From: CAG-452 sp045531335
GTDB lineage: Bacteria; Bacillota; Clostridia; TANB77; CAG-508
Reading direction: 5' to 3'
DNA length: 64,000 nucleotides
Assembly: GCA_045531335.1 (NCBI GenBank)
Contig: JAZSDU010000007.1
Coordinates: forward strand, 1 to 64,000
In this document: in pieces, positions 1-8,525 of the stretch
Numbering within the stretch: position 1 is the stretch's first letter
Layout: each line of letters begins with the position of its first letter
Notes under the pieces: generated by a model
The model's database searches: none
Told to the model about the DNA's origin: nothing
The model's input: the letters and a program-made list of their open reading frames with translations, nothing else
Program-made: the position numbers and the translations under genes

Positions 1-110
1 CTAGAAGATATCGACCCCTTTAAGGGGTAGCGACTGACGATTGCAAGAGTCAGTCGCAAAGGCCACTTTAGTGGGAGCCAGTAGAGAAGCCTTTTAGGCG
101 GAAAGGAAAA
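1..110. other. Structured, gene-free leading segment
   Basis: No reading frame is supported here. The segment is richer in G+C than its surroundings and holds several short hairpins: around 11-28 (CCCC/GGGG), 31-58 (GCGACTGAC with GTCAGTCGC) and 61-80. It could be the 3' end of a structured RNA or of a mobile palindrome cut by the window edge. I could not match it to a known RNA family. Confidence 0.3.
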
Positions 111-136
111 ACCTCCGGCTATGCCGGAGGAAATTT
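111..136 (-). terminator. Terminator of the LysR gene
   Basis: Inverted repeat CCTCCGGC/GCCGGAGG with a short loop, followed on the minus strand by a T run. It lies directly downstream of the LysR stop codon. Confidence 0.75.
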
Positions 137-138
137 AT

Positions 139-1032
139 TTAGCATAATGAACCTGAATTTAAAAATGACATAAATTCTTTCATAGTTGGTGTAAGATGAA
201 GGGATTTAGAATAACAATATCCAATTGCTCTTTCAGGGATTGGATTTTTTTGTTTAAGTTCAAAAACAAAATTGTTTTTTAAATATTCCTCTGAGAATTC
301 TCTTACTACACATGATATTCCAAGATTAATTTTTGCAAGTTGCAATAAAAGTTCATGTGCACCAAGCTCAATAGAAGGTGTAAGTACTTGACCTGATTCA
401 AGAAAAACTTTGTCTACATATTTTCTTGAATTTGACTTATTTTCAAGTAGGATTAAAGGTAAATTAGAAATGTCTTCTCGTGAAAATACTTTTTTCATAT
501 ACTTTTTGTAGTCATTACCTGCAACGAAAGTATCATGTACAGTCATACATTCTATAACTTCAAGGCTTTCATCTTCTATTGGTAAATTTCCAAATGCTAT
601 ATCAATTTTTCCACTTTTTAAAAGATCTATAGTTTCACTTGTTACACGGTTTATTATTTTTATTTTAATATTAGGATATAATTTGTGAAACATTTCTAAA
701 CGAGGTAATAAAAAGTGAGTTGAAATTGTATCACTTGCACCAATTTTTAATTCCCCATCATCAAGAGCTTTTAGAGATTCAACTCTGAGTAAACCAGTTT
801 CTAAAAGTTCCATTGCTGAAGATGTATATTTGTATAAAATATTACCTGCTTCTGTAAGTTCGACTCCTTTAGAAGTTCTTTTAAATAAAGTCATATCTAT
901 TGAAATTTCCAATTGCTTTATAGCCTGACTAACAGCAGATTGAGTCATAAACAGTTCTTTTGCAGCTTTTGAAAAACTTTCTGACTTAGCTACTACATTA
1001 AATATTCTATATTGTTCTATACGAAAATTCAT
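139..1032 (-). CDS. LysR family transcriptional regulator
   Basis: A 297-residue DNA-binding regulator. An N-terminal winged helix-turn-helix (about residues 5-62, with the typical SQSAVSQAIKQLE-like recognition helix) precedes a periplasmic-binding-protein-like effector domain (about 90-290). The ATG is preceded by AAGGAGGA at good spacing. It is divergent from the CofE-like gene, with 121 bp between them. LysR regulators often control the divergent neighbour, so regulation of that gene is a reasonable inference. The effector is unknown. Family assignment is secure; the specific role is not. Confidence 0.9.
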   Translation of the reverse strand: MNFRIEQYRIFNVVAKSESFSKAAKELFMTQSAVSQAIKQLEISIDMTLFKRTSKGVELTEAGNILYKYTSSAMELLETGLLRVESLKALDDGELKIGASDTISTHFLLPRLEMFHKLYPNIKIKIINRVTSETIDLLKSGKIDIAFGNLPIEDESLEVIECMTVHDTFVAGNDYKKYMKKVFSREDISNLPLILLENKSNSRKYVDKVFLESGQVLTPSIELGAHELLLQLAKINLGISCVVREFSEEYLKNNFVFELKQKNPIPERAIGYCYSKSLHLTPTMKEFMSFLNSGSLC

Positions 1033-1153
1033 ATTAGTCCTCCTTATAACGGGTAGTAAAAATAGTAATTTGACTTATAACTGCATTACCATTATAATTT
1101 ATTTGTTAATAAAAATCAAGTTTTTAAAACTTGGGAAAGGTTAGGTGTTTTAT

Positions 1154-2347
1154 ATGAGTAAAACAGTTGGTACAATATCAAGAGGAATTCGTACTCCAAT
1201 AATTAGAAGTGGAGATAATTTAGTAGAAATTATAGCAGATTCAGTTCTTGCTGCTGCAGAAGAAGAAAAATTTGAAATAGGTGAAAGAGATATAATTGCT
1301 GCTACTGAGGCTATTGTTGCAAGAGCACAAAGCAACTATGCTACAATAGATGATATAGCTACAGATATGAAAAATAAATTTGAATCAGATACAGTTGGAG
1401 TTATATTTCCAATATTAAGTAGAAACCGTTTTGCTATTTGTTTAAGAGGTATAGCAAAAGGTGTTAAAAAAGTAGTTTTAATGCTTAGCTATCCATCAGA
1501 TGAAGTTGGAAATCATCTTGTTTCATTAGATATGTTAGACGAAAAAAATGTTAATCCATATACAGATGTTTTAACACTTGAAAAATATAGAGAATTATTT
1601 GGAGAAAATAAACATCCATTTACAGGTGTTGACTATGTTGATTATTATAGCCAAATAATTAAAGAAAGCGGAGCAGAAGTAGAAATAATATTCTCAAATA
1701 ATCCACGTACAATTCTTAATTATACAAAAGATGTACTTGTTTGTGATATACATACAAGAAAAAGAACAAAAAGAATTCTTAAAGAAAATGGTGGAAACAC
1801 AATTCTTGGACTTGATGATATAATGACAAGTTCAATAAATGGTAGCGGATACAATGATCAATATGGCCTTTTAGGAGCAAATAAAGCAACTGAAGATAAA
1901 ATAAAACTTTTCCCACGTGACTGTGAAGAATTTGTTACAAAACTTCAAGATGAAATGCTAAAAAGAACAGGTAAAAAAGTAGAAGTTATGGTTTATGGAG
2001 ATGGAGCTTTCAAAGATCCAGTAGGAAAAATATGGGAACTTGCAGATCCTGTTGTTTCACCAGCATATACTAAAGGATTAGAAGGAACACCTAATGAAGT
2101 AAAATTAAAATATCTTGCAGATAATAATTTTGCTGATTTAAAAGGAGAAGAATTAAGAACAGCAATAGAAGATTATATAAAAAATAAAGGTGCAGACTTA
2201 GTTGGATCTATGGAATCACAAGGAACAACACCACGTAGATTAACAGATTTAATTGGTTCACTTTGTGACTTAACATCTGGAAGTGGAGATAAAGGAACAC
2301 CAGTTGTATTTATTCAAGGATATTTCAATAATTATACAAACAATTAA
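1154..2347 (+). CDS. CofE-like (F420-0:gamma-glutamyl ligase domain) protein
   Basis: About 397 residues. The N-terminal RGIRTPII segment and the later NGSGYNDQYGLLG and GSMESQGTTPRR segments match the coenzyme F420-0:L-glutamate ligase (CofE/FbiB-like) superfamily. The archaeal enzyme adds glutamate to F420-0. Firmicute relatives occur without other F420 genes, so the substrate here may be a different acid or peptide. A GTG nine bases upstream (1145) is possible, but ATG 1154 suits the GGGAAAGG ribosome site better. It stands alone, divergent from the LysR gene and followed by a hairpin terminator. Fold assignment is fairly firm; reaction unknown. Confidence 0.7.
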   Translation: MSKTVGTISRGIRTPIIRSGDNLVEIIADSVLAAAEEEKFEIGERDIIAATEAIVARAQSNYATIDDIATDMKNKFESDTVGVIFPILSRNRFAICLRGIAKGVKKVVLMLSYPSDEVGNHLVSLDMLDEKNVNPYTDVLTLEKYRELFGENKHPFTGVDYVDYYSQIIKESGAEVEIIFSNNPRTILNYTKDVLVCDIHTRKRTKRILKENGGNTILGLDDIMTSSINGSGYNDQYGLLGANKATEDKIKLFPRDCEEFVTKLQDEMLKRTGKKVEVMVYGDGAFKDPVGKIWELADPVVSPAYTKGLEGTPNEVKLKYLADNNFADLKGEELRTAIEDYIKNKGADLVGSMESQGTTPRRLTDLIGSLCDLTSGSGDKGTPVVFIQGYFNNYTNN

Positions 2348-2363
2348 AGTGAAAACTAATAAG

Positions 2364-2418
2364 TTAGGGACGGTTTAAAAATGCATGAATCTGCATTTTG
2401 AAACACGTCCTTTTCTTG
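2364..2418 (+). terminator. Hairpin terminator after the CofE-like gene
   Basis: Long imperfect inverted repeat: GGACG-GTTT...AAAATGCA pairs with TGCATTTT...AAC-CGTCC. A T-rich stretch follows. Confidence 0.6.
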
Positions 2419-2492
2419 TGATTTTTAATCACTCTTGCTTACATAAAAACATATAATAATTGTATACACATAAGAGGGGAGGACTTTAACTA

Positions 2493-3073
2493 GTGTTGCT
2501 TGTTGGAAAAAAAGTCGGTTTTGCTTTTACTGGTTCTTTTTGCACATTTGAAAAAACAATATCACAAATATCAAGACTTATAGAAGAAGGCGCAGAAGTT
2601 CTACCAATAATGTCATTTAATGGTTATAATATTGATAGCAAATTTGGAAAGGCAAAAGATTTTATAGATAAAATAGAAAATATAACAGGAAAGAAAATTA
2701 TTCATTCAATAGAAGATGCAGAGCCTATTGGGCCAAAGAGATTAACTGATTTAATGGTAATAGCACCATGTTCACGGAAATACTATTGGTAAAATGGCTA
2801 ATGGAATTACAGATACACCAGTTCTTATGGCTGCAAAATCACATTTAAGAAATGAAAACCCCTTAATTATAGGAATTTCTACAAATGATGGACTTTCACG
2901 GAAGTGCAGAGAATATTGGTAAATTATTAAATAGAAAAAATATATATTTTATTCCATTTAGGCAAGATAATCCAATTACAAAACCACGTTCTTTAGTATT
3001 TGATCCAAAGTATATTTTAGATACTATTTTAAAGGTTCTGGAAAGAGAGCAGATACAACCGATACTTTTGTAA
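2493..3073 (+). CDS. dpaB: Dipicolinate synthase subunit B, recoded at two CGGA sites
   Basis: Flavoprotein-fold subunit of dipicolinate synthase (SpoVFB), which makes the calcium-chelating dipicolinate of the spore core. The frame breaks at 2775-2778 and 2899-2902, in both cases TCA followed by CGGA. Reading each CGGA as one Gly gives a continuous protein of 192 residues, close to the usual 200. Both new glycines fall in family motifs: the APCS-G-NTIGKMANGITD segment and the STNDGLS-G-SAENIG segment. The C-terminal KNIYFIPFRQDNPITKP block is typical. The start is GTG 2493 after GAGGGGAGG. The partner gene dpaA is not adjacent. Without recoding only a 99-residue fragment is made. A decayed gene is the alternative, but the rest of the frame is well conserved. 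Confidence 0.85.
2775..2778 (+). other. CGGA recoding site 1 (dpaB)
   Basis: In-frame CGG followed by A, after TCA. Zero frame stops a few codons later at TAA. Reading CGGA as Gly restores the GNTIGKM motif. Confidence 0.85.
2899..2902 (+). other. CGGA recoding site 2 (dpaB)
   Basis: In-frame CGG followed by A, after TCA. Reading CGGA as Gly continues into SAENIGKLL. It is the second site in the same gene with the same preceding codon. Confidence 0.85.
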
Positions 3074-3102
3074 CAAATTATTTAATTAAATAATTTGTTA
3101 CA
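3071..3102 (+). terminator. Palindromic terminator of dpaB
   Basis: Perfect palindrome centred on TTAATTAA with arms GTAACAAATTATT/AATAATTTGTTAC, overlapping the dpaB stop. It lacks a long T run, so termination efficiency is uncertain. Confidence 0.5.
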
Positions 3103-3200
3103 GTGAAGAGTGAATAATGAAAAGTGAATAATTTAGGTTAGCTTTTGTTATAAAACAACAAAAGCTTTCTTTTATTATTAATTATTAACTATTAACTAAA
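3102..3200. repeat. GTGAAGAGTGAATAAT-type interspersed repeat
   Basis: A GTGAAGAGTGAATAATGAA segment, a central AAAGCTTTTGTT/AACAAAAGCTTT hairpin, and a TTATTAACTATTAACT tail. Similar GTGAAGAGTGAATA text recurs near 43811-43915 and 52535-52567. Confidence 0.55.
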
Positions 3201-3235
3201 ATGAATTCATTTTGAATTCATTTTTACGTATTGCC

Positions 3236-3264
3236 TTGACAGTTTTTAATAATCAATGTAAAAT
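3236..3264 (+). promoter_or_regulatory. Promoter of rny
   Basis: TTGACA (3236-3241), 17-base spacer, TAAAAT (3259-3264), about 100 bases before the rny start. Confidence 0.6.
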
Positions 3265-3366
3265 ATAATAGTACAGAAATATTAAAATATATTCTAAAAA
3301 GAATTAATTTAGAGTTTATATATTAATCTGAACATTGAAAATTAAATAGAAAGAGGTGCATTGTTT

Positions 3367-4911
3367 ATGAGTGGAACATTAATAGCAGTAGTCACCTTTC
3401 TTATCTCAGCAGTTGTTTGTATACCAACAGGTATAGTAATAAGAAAAAAAACAGCTGAATCTAAAATAAAAGGAGCCGAAAATGAAGCAACAAGAATACT
3501 TGCAAATGCTCAAAAAGAGGCTGAAAATGCAAAAAAAGAAGAAATCTTAAAAGCTAAAGAAGAAATTCTAAAATCAAGAAATGAATTAGATAAAGAGATT
3601 AAAGAAAGAAGAAGTGAAGTAGGACTACAAGAAAAAAGAATAATACAAAAAGAAGAAAATTTAGAAAGACGTTCTGAAAGCTTAGAACGTAGAGAAAAGG
3701 ATCTAGACAGAAGATTCCAAGAAAATGAAGACAGAGCTAAAGATTTAGAAGAAGTTTATGAACAACAAACAAGAAAATTAGAAGAAATTTCAAGATTATC
3801 TAAAGAAGAAGCAAAAGTAATGTTATTAGAACAATTAGATCGAAAACTTTCTGATGAAAAAGCTTTAATAATAAGAGAAGCAGAAAGTAAGGCAAAAGAA
3901 GAAGCAGCAAAAAATGCAAGAGAAATAGTAGGTTATGCTATTGCAAAATGTGCGGCTGATCACACATCAGAAACAACAGTATCTGTTGTAGCTCTTCCTA
4001 ATGATGATATGAAAGGAAGAATTATAGGAAGAGAAGGAAGAAACATTAAAACATTAGAAACATTAACAGGAATTGATTTAATAATAGATGATACACCAGA
4101 AGCTGTTATATTATCAGGATTTGATCCATTAAGAAGAGAAGTTGCAAAAATAGCTCTAGAAAAACTAATAGAAGATGGAAGAATTCATCCAGCAAAAATT
4201 GAAGAAATGGTTGAAAAGGCAAAAGAAGAAGTAGAAAACATAATAAAACAAGAAGGAGAAAGAGCTGTTTTAGAAACAGGAGTACATGGATTACATCCAG
4301 ATTTAGTTAAATTAATTGGTAAGTTAAAATATAGAACAAGTTATGGACAAAATGTTTTAAACCATTCTATAGAAGTTTCAAACTTAGCAAGAATAATGGC
4401 AGACGAGTTAGGATTAGATCCAAAAATAGCTAGACGTGCAGGATTATTACATGATATAGGAAAAGCATTAGATCATGACATGGAAGGAACACACGTAGAA
4501 ATAGGTGTAGATGTACTAAAAAAATATAAAGAAAATGAATTAATAATTAATGCAGTTGCAGCACATCATGGAGATGTAGAACCTAAAACTATGGAAGCTG
4601 TGTTAATTCAAGCAGCTGATGCAATATCAGCATCAAGACCAGGTGCAAGAAGAGAGACTTTAGAAGCATACATTAAAAGATTAGAAAAACTTGAAGAAAT
4701 AGCAGATTCTTTTGAAGGTGTAGATAAATCTTTTGCAATACAAGCTGGACGTGAAGTAAGATTAATTGTTAAACCAGAAAGAATATCAGATAGCCAAATG
4801 GTTATACTAGCTAGAGAAGTTGCAGAAAAAGTAGAATCAGAAATGGAATATCCTGGACAAATAAAAGTTAATGTAATAAGAGAGACAAGAGCAATTGATT
4901 ATGCGAAATAA
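3367..4911 (+). CDS. rny: Ribonuclease Y
   Basis: Membrane-anchored endoribonuclease that starts bulk mRNA decay in Firmicutes. An N-terminal membrane helix (about residues 3-25) leads into a long Glu/Lys/Arg-rich coiled coil (about 30-190). A KH RNA-binding domain follows (MKGRIIGREGRN at about 215), then an HD phosphohydrolase domain with HDIGKALDHD near 362. The 514-residue length is normal. ATG 3367 is preferred over TTG 3361 because it sits at proper spacing from AAAGAGGTG. The gene has its own promoter and a strong terminator. ymdB follows about 0.6 kb downstream, the usual Firmicute order. Confidence 0.97.
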   Translation: MSGTLIAVVTFLISAVVCIPTGIVIRKKTAESKIKGAENEATRILANAQKEAENAKKEEILKAKEEILKSRNELDKEIKERRSEVGLQEKRIIQKEENLERRSESLERREKDLDRRFQENEDRAKDLEEVYEQQTRKLEEISRLSKEEAKVMLLEQLDRKLSDEKALIIREAESKAKEEAAKNAREIVGYAIAKCAADHTSETTVSVVALPNDDMKGRIIGREGRNIKTLETLTGIDLIIDDTPEAVILSGFDPLRREVAKIALEKLIEDGRIHPAKIEEMVEKAKEEVENIIKQEGERAVLETGVHGLHPDLVKLIGKLKYRTSYGQNVLNHSIEVSNLARIMADELGLDPKIARRAGLLHDIGKALDHDMEGTHVEIGVDVLKKYKENELIINAVAAHHGDVEPKTMEAVLIQAADAISASRPGARRETLEAYIKRLEKLEEIADSFEGVDKSFAIQAGREVRLIVKPERISDSQMVILAREVAEKVESEMEYPGQIKVNVIRETRAIDYAK

Positions 4912-4921
4912 AAAATATCAA

Positions 4922-4962
4922 ACAAAAAACCGTCACTTTTCAGTGGCGGTTTTTTGTTTGAA
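4922..4962 (+). terminator. Rho-independent terminator of rny
   Basis: AAAAAACCGTCAC/GTGGCGGTTTTTT hairpin with a long T run. It also ends the convergent small gene on the minus strand. Confidence 0.9.
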
Positions 4963-5250
4963 CTATAAAGATTCTTCAATCTTATAGGATACTCTGAGTT
5001 CCAAGTTACTAATAGAAGTAGAATTCTCAAAGAACTGCAGATAAAAATCTTTTAAAGGTACAGAGGTTTCAACCAATGAATCTAAAATTGAAATTGAATC
5101 GTTTTTAAAATCTATTGATTTTAAATATCTTGCTATTCTGCACAGACAGAACTCTTCAGAATTTTCAACTTTAAGATTCTTCAAAACGTTGGAAATCAGA
5201 ACACCTTCAGCTTTTGAAGCTATTGCAAGTTCAGACAGAGTCATATTCAT
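4963..5250 (-). CDS. Small protein of unknown function (95 aa)
   Basis: I do not recognise a family. The protein is acidic to neutral with no membrane segment. The N-terminal half (MTLSELAIASKAEGVLISNVL) could form a small helical domain. ATG 5250 follows AAGGAG at proper spacing; the longer upstream start lacks a site. The gene is isolated, convergent with rny and shares its terminator. It uses ACT/TCT/GAC codons somewhat more than its neighbours, like the other small solitary genes at 11.0, 29.5 and 44.1 kb. Confidence 0.6.
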   Translation of the reverse strand: MNMTLSELAIASKAEGVLISNVLKNLKVENSEEFCLCRIARYLKSIDFKNDSISILDSLVETSVPLKDFYLQFFENSTSISNLELRVSYKIEESL

Positions 5251-5406
5251 AACTCCTTTCAATAAAGTCATTGAGAAAACTCAACGCTAGAAATGAATTA
5301 TACCATAAAAAAATAAAAAAGTAAACATAAACAAATGCTGGTTAAAAATTCTTGTACAAACATAAATAATAAATTGTGATTTTTATGGATAAATTAATTG
5401 CAAACA

Positions 5407-5440
5407 TTGTAGGGGTCGCCGTCCTCGGCGACCCCTACAA
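5407..5440. repeat. TGTAGGGG hairpin repeat (single, perfect palindrome)
   Basis: Arms TTGTAGGGGTCGCC/GGCGACCCCTACAA around a short loop. Member of the main interspersed palindrome family of this window. Confidence 0.85.
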
Positions 5441-5535
5441 ACCAAAAAACAAATTAATCCAACAAACAATAATTTATTTGATAAATGATGAATTTTGTAG
5501 TATTATAATAAAGACAAAAGAAAGGAGAAATTAGA

Positions 5536-6309
5536 ATGAATATTTTAATTATTGGTGATATAGTGGGAACATCTGGAGTTAATAAAGTAAAAGAGGTTTT
5601 ACCTAAATTGAAAAAAGATAACAATATAGATTTTGTAATAGCAAATGGAGAAAACAGTGCAGACGGTATGGGAATAACTTCTAAAATTTTTAAAGATTTA
5701 ATTATTTCTGGAGTAGATGTTATAACAATGGGAAATCATACTTGGGGAAAGAAAGATATATTTAATATTATAGATAATAAAAAACTATTAAGACCAGCTA
5801 ATTATCCAAGAGATGTTTTAGGAAATGGATATGGAATATATCAATGCAATGGAAAAAAAATTGCAGTTATTAACTTAATTGGAAGAGCCAGTATGAATGT
5901 TTTATCAGAAAATCCATTTATAATAGCAAATGAAATAGTAGATAAAATAAAAAATGAAGTAGATGCAATATTTATAGATTTCCACGCAGAAGCTACAGCT
6001 GAAAAAATAGCAATGGGATATTATCTAGATGGAAAGATAACATGCTTATTTGGAACACATACACATGTTGCGACAGCAGATGAAACAATACTAGAAAATG
6101 GAACTGCATATATTACAGATATAGGAATGACAGGACCTAAAAAATCAGTAATAGGAATGGAAGTAGAGGCTTCTATAAAGAGATTCGTTACTACACTTCC
6201 GGAAAAATATAAAGTTAGTGATGACAAAGAATTAATGCTTAATGGATGTATTATAAGTTTAAATAGCGAAACTTGTCGAGCAGAAAAAATTGATAGAATA
6301 AAATTATAA
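5536..6309 (+). CDS. ymdB: YmdB family metallophosphoesterase
   Basis: A 257-residue dinuclear-metal phosphodiesterase (TIGR00282/YmdB). In Bacillus the family hydrolyses 2',3'- and 3',5'-cyclic nucleotides and affects biofilm and sporulation choices. Metal-binding motifs are visible in order: GDIVG near the N-terminus, NGEN, GNHTW, DFHAEATAEK and GTHTHVATAD. The start is ATG after AAAGGAG. Its position downstream of rny and upstream of spoVS is the common Firmicute arrangement. Confidence 0.93.
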   Translation: MNILIIGDIVGTSGVNKVKEVLPKLKKDNNIDFVIANGENSADGMGITSKIFKDLIISGVDVITMGNHTWGKKDIFNIIDNKKLLRPANYPRDVLGNGYGIYQCNGKKIAVINLIGRASMNVLSENPFIIANEIVDKIKNEVDAIFIDFHAEATAEKIAMGYYLDGKITCLFGTHTHVATADETILENGTAYITDIGMTGPKKSVIGMEVEASIKRFVTTLPEKYKVSDDKELMLNGCIISLNSETCRAEKIDRIKL

Positions 6310-6458
6310 TATTTGGCGAAATACAAACATTTTACGCGATGAAAACTTCCTTTTTTTACCATAAAATTATAGACAATATTTATAAAATATATTATAAATA
6401 GATAGTAACAAATGAAACAAAAAATAGAGTTACAAAAAATAATTTTAGGAGGCAAAAA

Positions 6459-6722
6459 ATGGAAGTTTTAAAAATTTCATCAAAATCAAACCCAAATTCA
6501 GTAGCAGGAGCAATTGCAGGATTAGTTAAGGAGAGTAATAAGGCAGAAATGCAAGCCATTGGTGCAGGAGCTTTAAATCAAGCAGTAAAAGCTGTAGCAA
6601 TAGCAAGAGGATTTGTTGCTCCAGCAGGAGTAGATTTAGTGTGTATACCAGCATTCGCAGAGGTTGAAGTAGAAGGCGAAAATAGAACAGGAATGAAATT
6701 GATTATAGAGTCAAGAAAATAA
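6459..6722 (+). CDS. spoVS: Stage V sporulation protein S
   Basis: An 87-residue SpoVS-family protein of full length, with the family text KISSKSNPNSVAGAIAGLVKE and an alpha/beta Alba-like fold. It is needed for spore coat and cortex assembly in Bacillus. It begins at ATG after TTTTAGGAGGC, 150 bp behind ymdB. Confidence 0.95.
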   Translation: MEVLKISSKSNPNSVAGAIAGLVKESNKAEMQAIGAGALNQAVKAVAIARGFVAPAGVDLVCIPAFAEVEVEGENRTGMKLIIESRK

Positions 6723-6782
6723 TTAAAGATAGTCCCATATAAGATATAATATTAAAAAGGGACACATCTTAATAAATGAAAT

Positions 6783-6816
6783 AAAGGGGGCTAGTAGTTA
6801 TTGGTCTCCTTTTTGT
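6783..6816 (+). terminator. Probable hairpin terminator after spoVS
   Basis: AAAGGGGG pairs with TCTCCTTT (some G-U pairs), followed by TTTTTG, just ahead of the next gene's ribosome site. Confidence 0.5.
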
Positions 6817-6833
6817 TAGTTAGGAGGTATAGA

Positions 6834-8399
6834 TTGAAGAATAATTTGTTTAAAAAAATATTTTTTATTTTTGTTATTTTTTTGATTGGACTTGCTATAT
6901 ATGTAATGTATAAAGACGGAAAAAAAGAAAGTATAACTATACAAAATAGTGAGATAGAAATAAATATGGTTAAAGAGTTTAACATAGGAATTATAGAATA
7001 TGATACAATAAATCCGATTTTAAGCAATAATAGAGATGTCCAATATATTGATAAACTTATATTTGATTCATTATTAGAAATAAGCTATGATTTTAATATA
7101 AGTAATTCATTAGCAAAAGAATTTTCAAAAATTAATTATGTTACATATTTAATTAAATTAAAAGAAGATGTTTTTTGGCATGATGGAACTAAATTTTCAT
7201 CAAGAGACGTTATATTTACAATCGAGAATTTAATAAATAATGACATACAATCAATTTATAAAGAGAATGTGAAAAATATAGAACAAATAGTACAAATAGA
7301 TGATTATACTATAAAAATAGTACTAAAAGAGGAAACTCCTTTTTTTGAATACATGATGTGTTTTCCAATACTTGCAAGTCATGCATATGATAAAAATTTT
7401 AATTCTATAACAAATTTTCCAGTAGGAACAGGAGAATATAAAATCTTAAACATACAAGATGATAAAATTGAAATAGGAAAAAGTGATATGCAAAATAAAA
7501 GCAAAATTGACAATATAAACATTTTAATGAAAGATAGTATGAAAGAATTATATAATGCCTTTTCTAGCAAGGAAGTTGACTTTATAATAACTAATAATAC
7601 TATGTATGAAGAATATATAGGAACGATGGGATATAATGTTACATATTCGAGTGGAAGAGAGCTTGAGTATTTAGTATTTAATAATAAAAATAGTTTGCTA
7701 GTTAATAAAAATGTTAGAAAAGCAATTAATCATGCAATTGATAAAACATTAATTAATTACAATGTTTATAACAATAAATATTTAAGATGCAATTTTCCTT
7801 TAGAGTATGGTAGTTATTTATATAAGTCTCAAGAGAAATTATATGAGTATAACTTAAATGAGTCTAAAAATTTACTAATACAAGACGGATGGACATATAA
7901 TAATGGGAATTGGAGAAAGGGAAATAAAATATTAGAATTTAATTTGGTTGTAGATGAAAGTAATCAAAATAGAGTAGAATGTGCAAATCAAATTAAAGAG
8001 CAGTTAGATGATTTTGGTATAAAGATTAATATTGTAAAAGTTAATGATAATATATATAATAACTATATCAAAAATAAAAAATTTGATATTATTTTAACAG
8101 GAAATAGTGTATCAAACAATCCAGATTTAGAAACATATTTTGGAGAAAATAATTTATCGAATTTTGAAAATGAGGAAATAAGAAACATTTTAAATGAAGT
8201 AAAAAATATTAGTAATAAAGATACATTAAAAGAAAAATATTTTAGAATAGAAGAAATATACGCAGAAGAACTTCCTTTTATATGTTTGCTCTTTAATAAA
8301 TTAAGTGTATTAACTAATTCTAACTTAAAGGGAGATTTATCACATAACTGGTATAACCTATTTTATAATATAGATAGTTGGTATAAGGTTAAAGAATAA
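6834..8399 (+). CDS. Membrane-anchored family 5 solute-binding protein
   Basis: About 521 residues. An N-terminal hydrophobic helix (about 9-26) with no lipobox cysteine leads into an extracellular SBP_bac_5 domain, the oligopeptide/nickel-type substrate-binding fold. Family features include the KLKEDVFWHDGTKFSSRDVIFTIENL block and VRKAINHAIDKTLI. The start is TTG 6834, placed behind TAGGAGGTA; an upstream TTG at 6801 lacks a site. No ABC permease or ATPase genes lie nearby, so the protein may serve a distant transporter or a sensing role. Substrate unknown. Confidence 0.8.
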   Translation: MKNNLFKKIFFIFVIFLIGLAIYVMYKDGKKESITIQNSEIEINMVKEFNIGIIEYDTINPILSNNRDVQYIDKLIFDSLLEISYDFNISNSLAKEFSKINYVTYLIKLKEDVFWHDGTKFSSRDVIFTIENLINNDIQSIYKENVKNIEQIVQIDDYTIKIVLKEETPFFEYMMCFPILASHAYDKNFNSITNFPVGTGEYKILNIQDDKIEIGKSDMQNKSKIDNINILMKDSMKELYNAFSSKEVDFIITNNTMYEEYIGTMGYNVTYSSGRELEYLVFNNKNSLLVNKNVRKAINHAIDKTLINYNVYNNKYLRCNFPLEYGSYLYKSQEKLYEYNLNESKNLLIQDGWTYNNGNWRKGNKILEFNLVVDESNQNRVECANQIKEQLDDFGIKINIVKVNDNIYNNYIKNKKFDIILTGNSVSNNPDLETYFGENNLSNFENEEIRNILNEVKNISNKDTLKEKYFRIEEIYAEELPFICLLFNKLSVLTNSNLKGDLSHNWYNLFYNIDSWYKVKE

Positions 8400-8446
8400 T
8401 TAAACAATTACAGAAACAATAATTTTTAAAAAATATAAAAAAAACC

Positions 8447-8474
8447 TTGACAAAGAAAATCTATCATATATAAT
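8447..8474 (+). promoter_or_regulatory. recA promoter
   Basis: TTGACA (8447-8452), 16-base spacer, TATAAT (8469-8474), 52 bases before the recA start. Confidence 0.75.
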
Positions 8475-8479
8475 AATAG

Positions 8480-8493
8480 CAAACATACGTTTG
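8480..8493 (+). promoter_or_regulatory. LexA-like SOS operator of recA
   Basis: CAAACATACGTTTG has inverted arms CAAAC/GTTTG and lies just after the -10 box. It resembles the Gram-positive SOS box (GAAC-N4-GTTC) with one change per arm. Inferred LexA site; lexA is not in the window. Confidence 0.6.
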
Positions 8494-8525
8494 AACAACA
8501 AAAGCGAAATTAGGAGGAAATAAAG

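Noticed and set aside
1..110. 3' end of RNase P RNA, tmRNA or an rRNA
   Set aside because: Hairpins are present, but I could not match conserved blocks of these RNAs, so no identity is claimed.
2493..3073. Treating dpaB, dacF, vanW-like, the antitoxin, addA, mtaB and the LPYTG gene as pseudogenes
   Set aside because: All ten breaks are the same insertion (C before GGA) with full conservation on both sides. Independent decay would give varied indels and stop codons.
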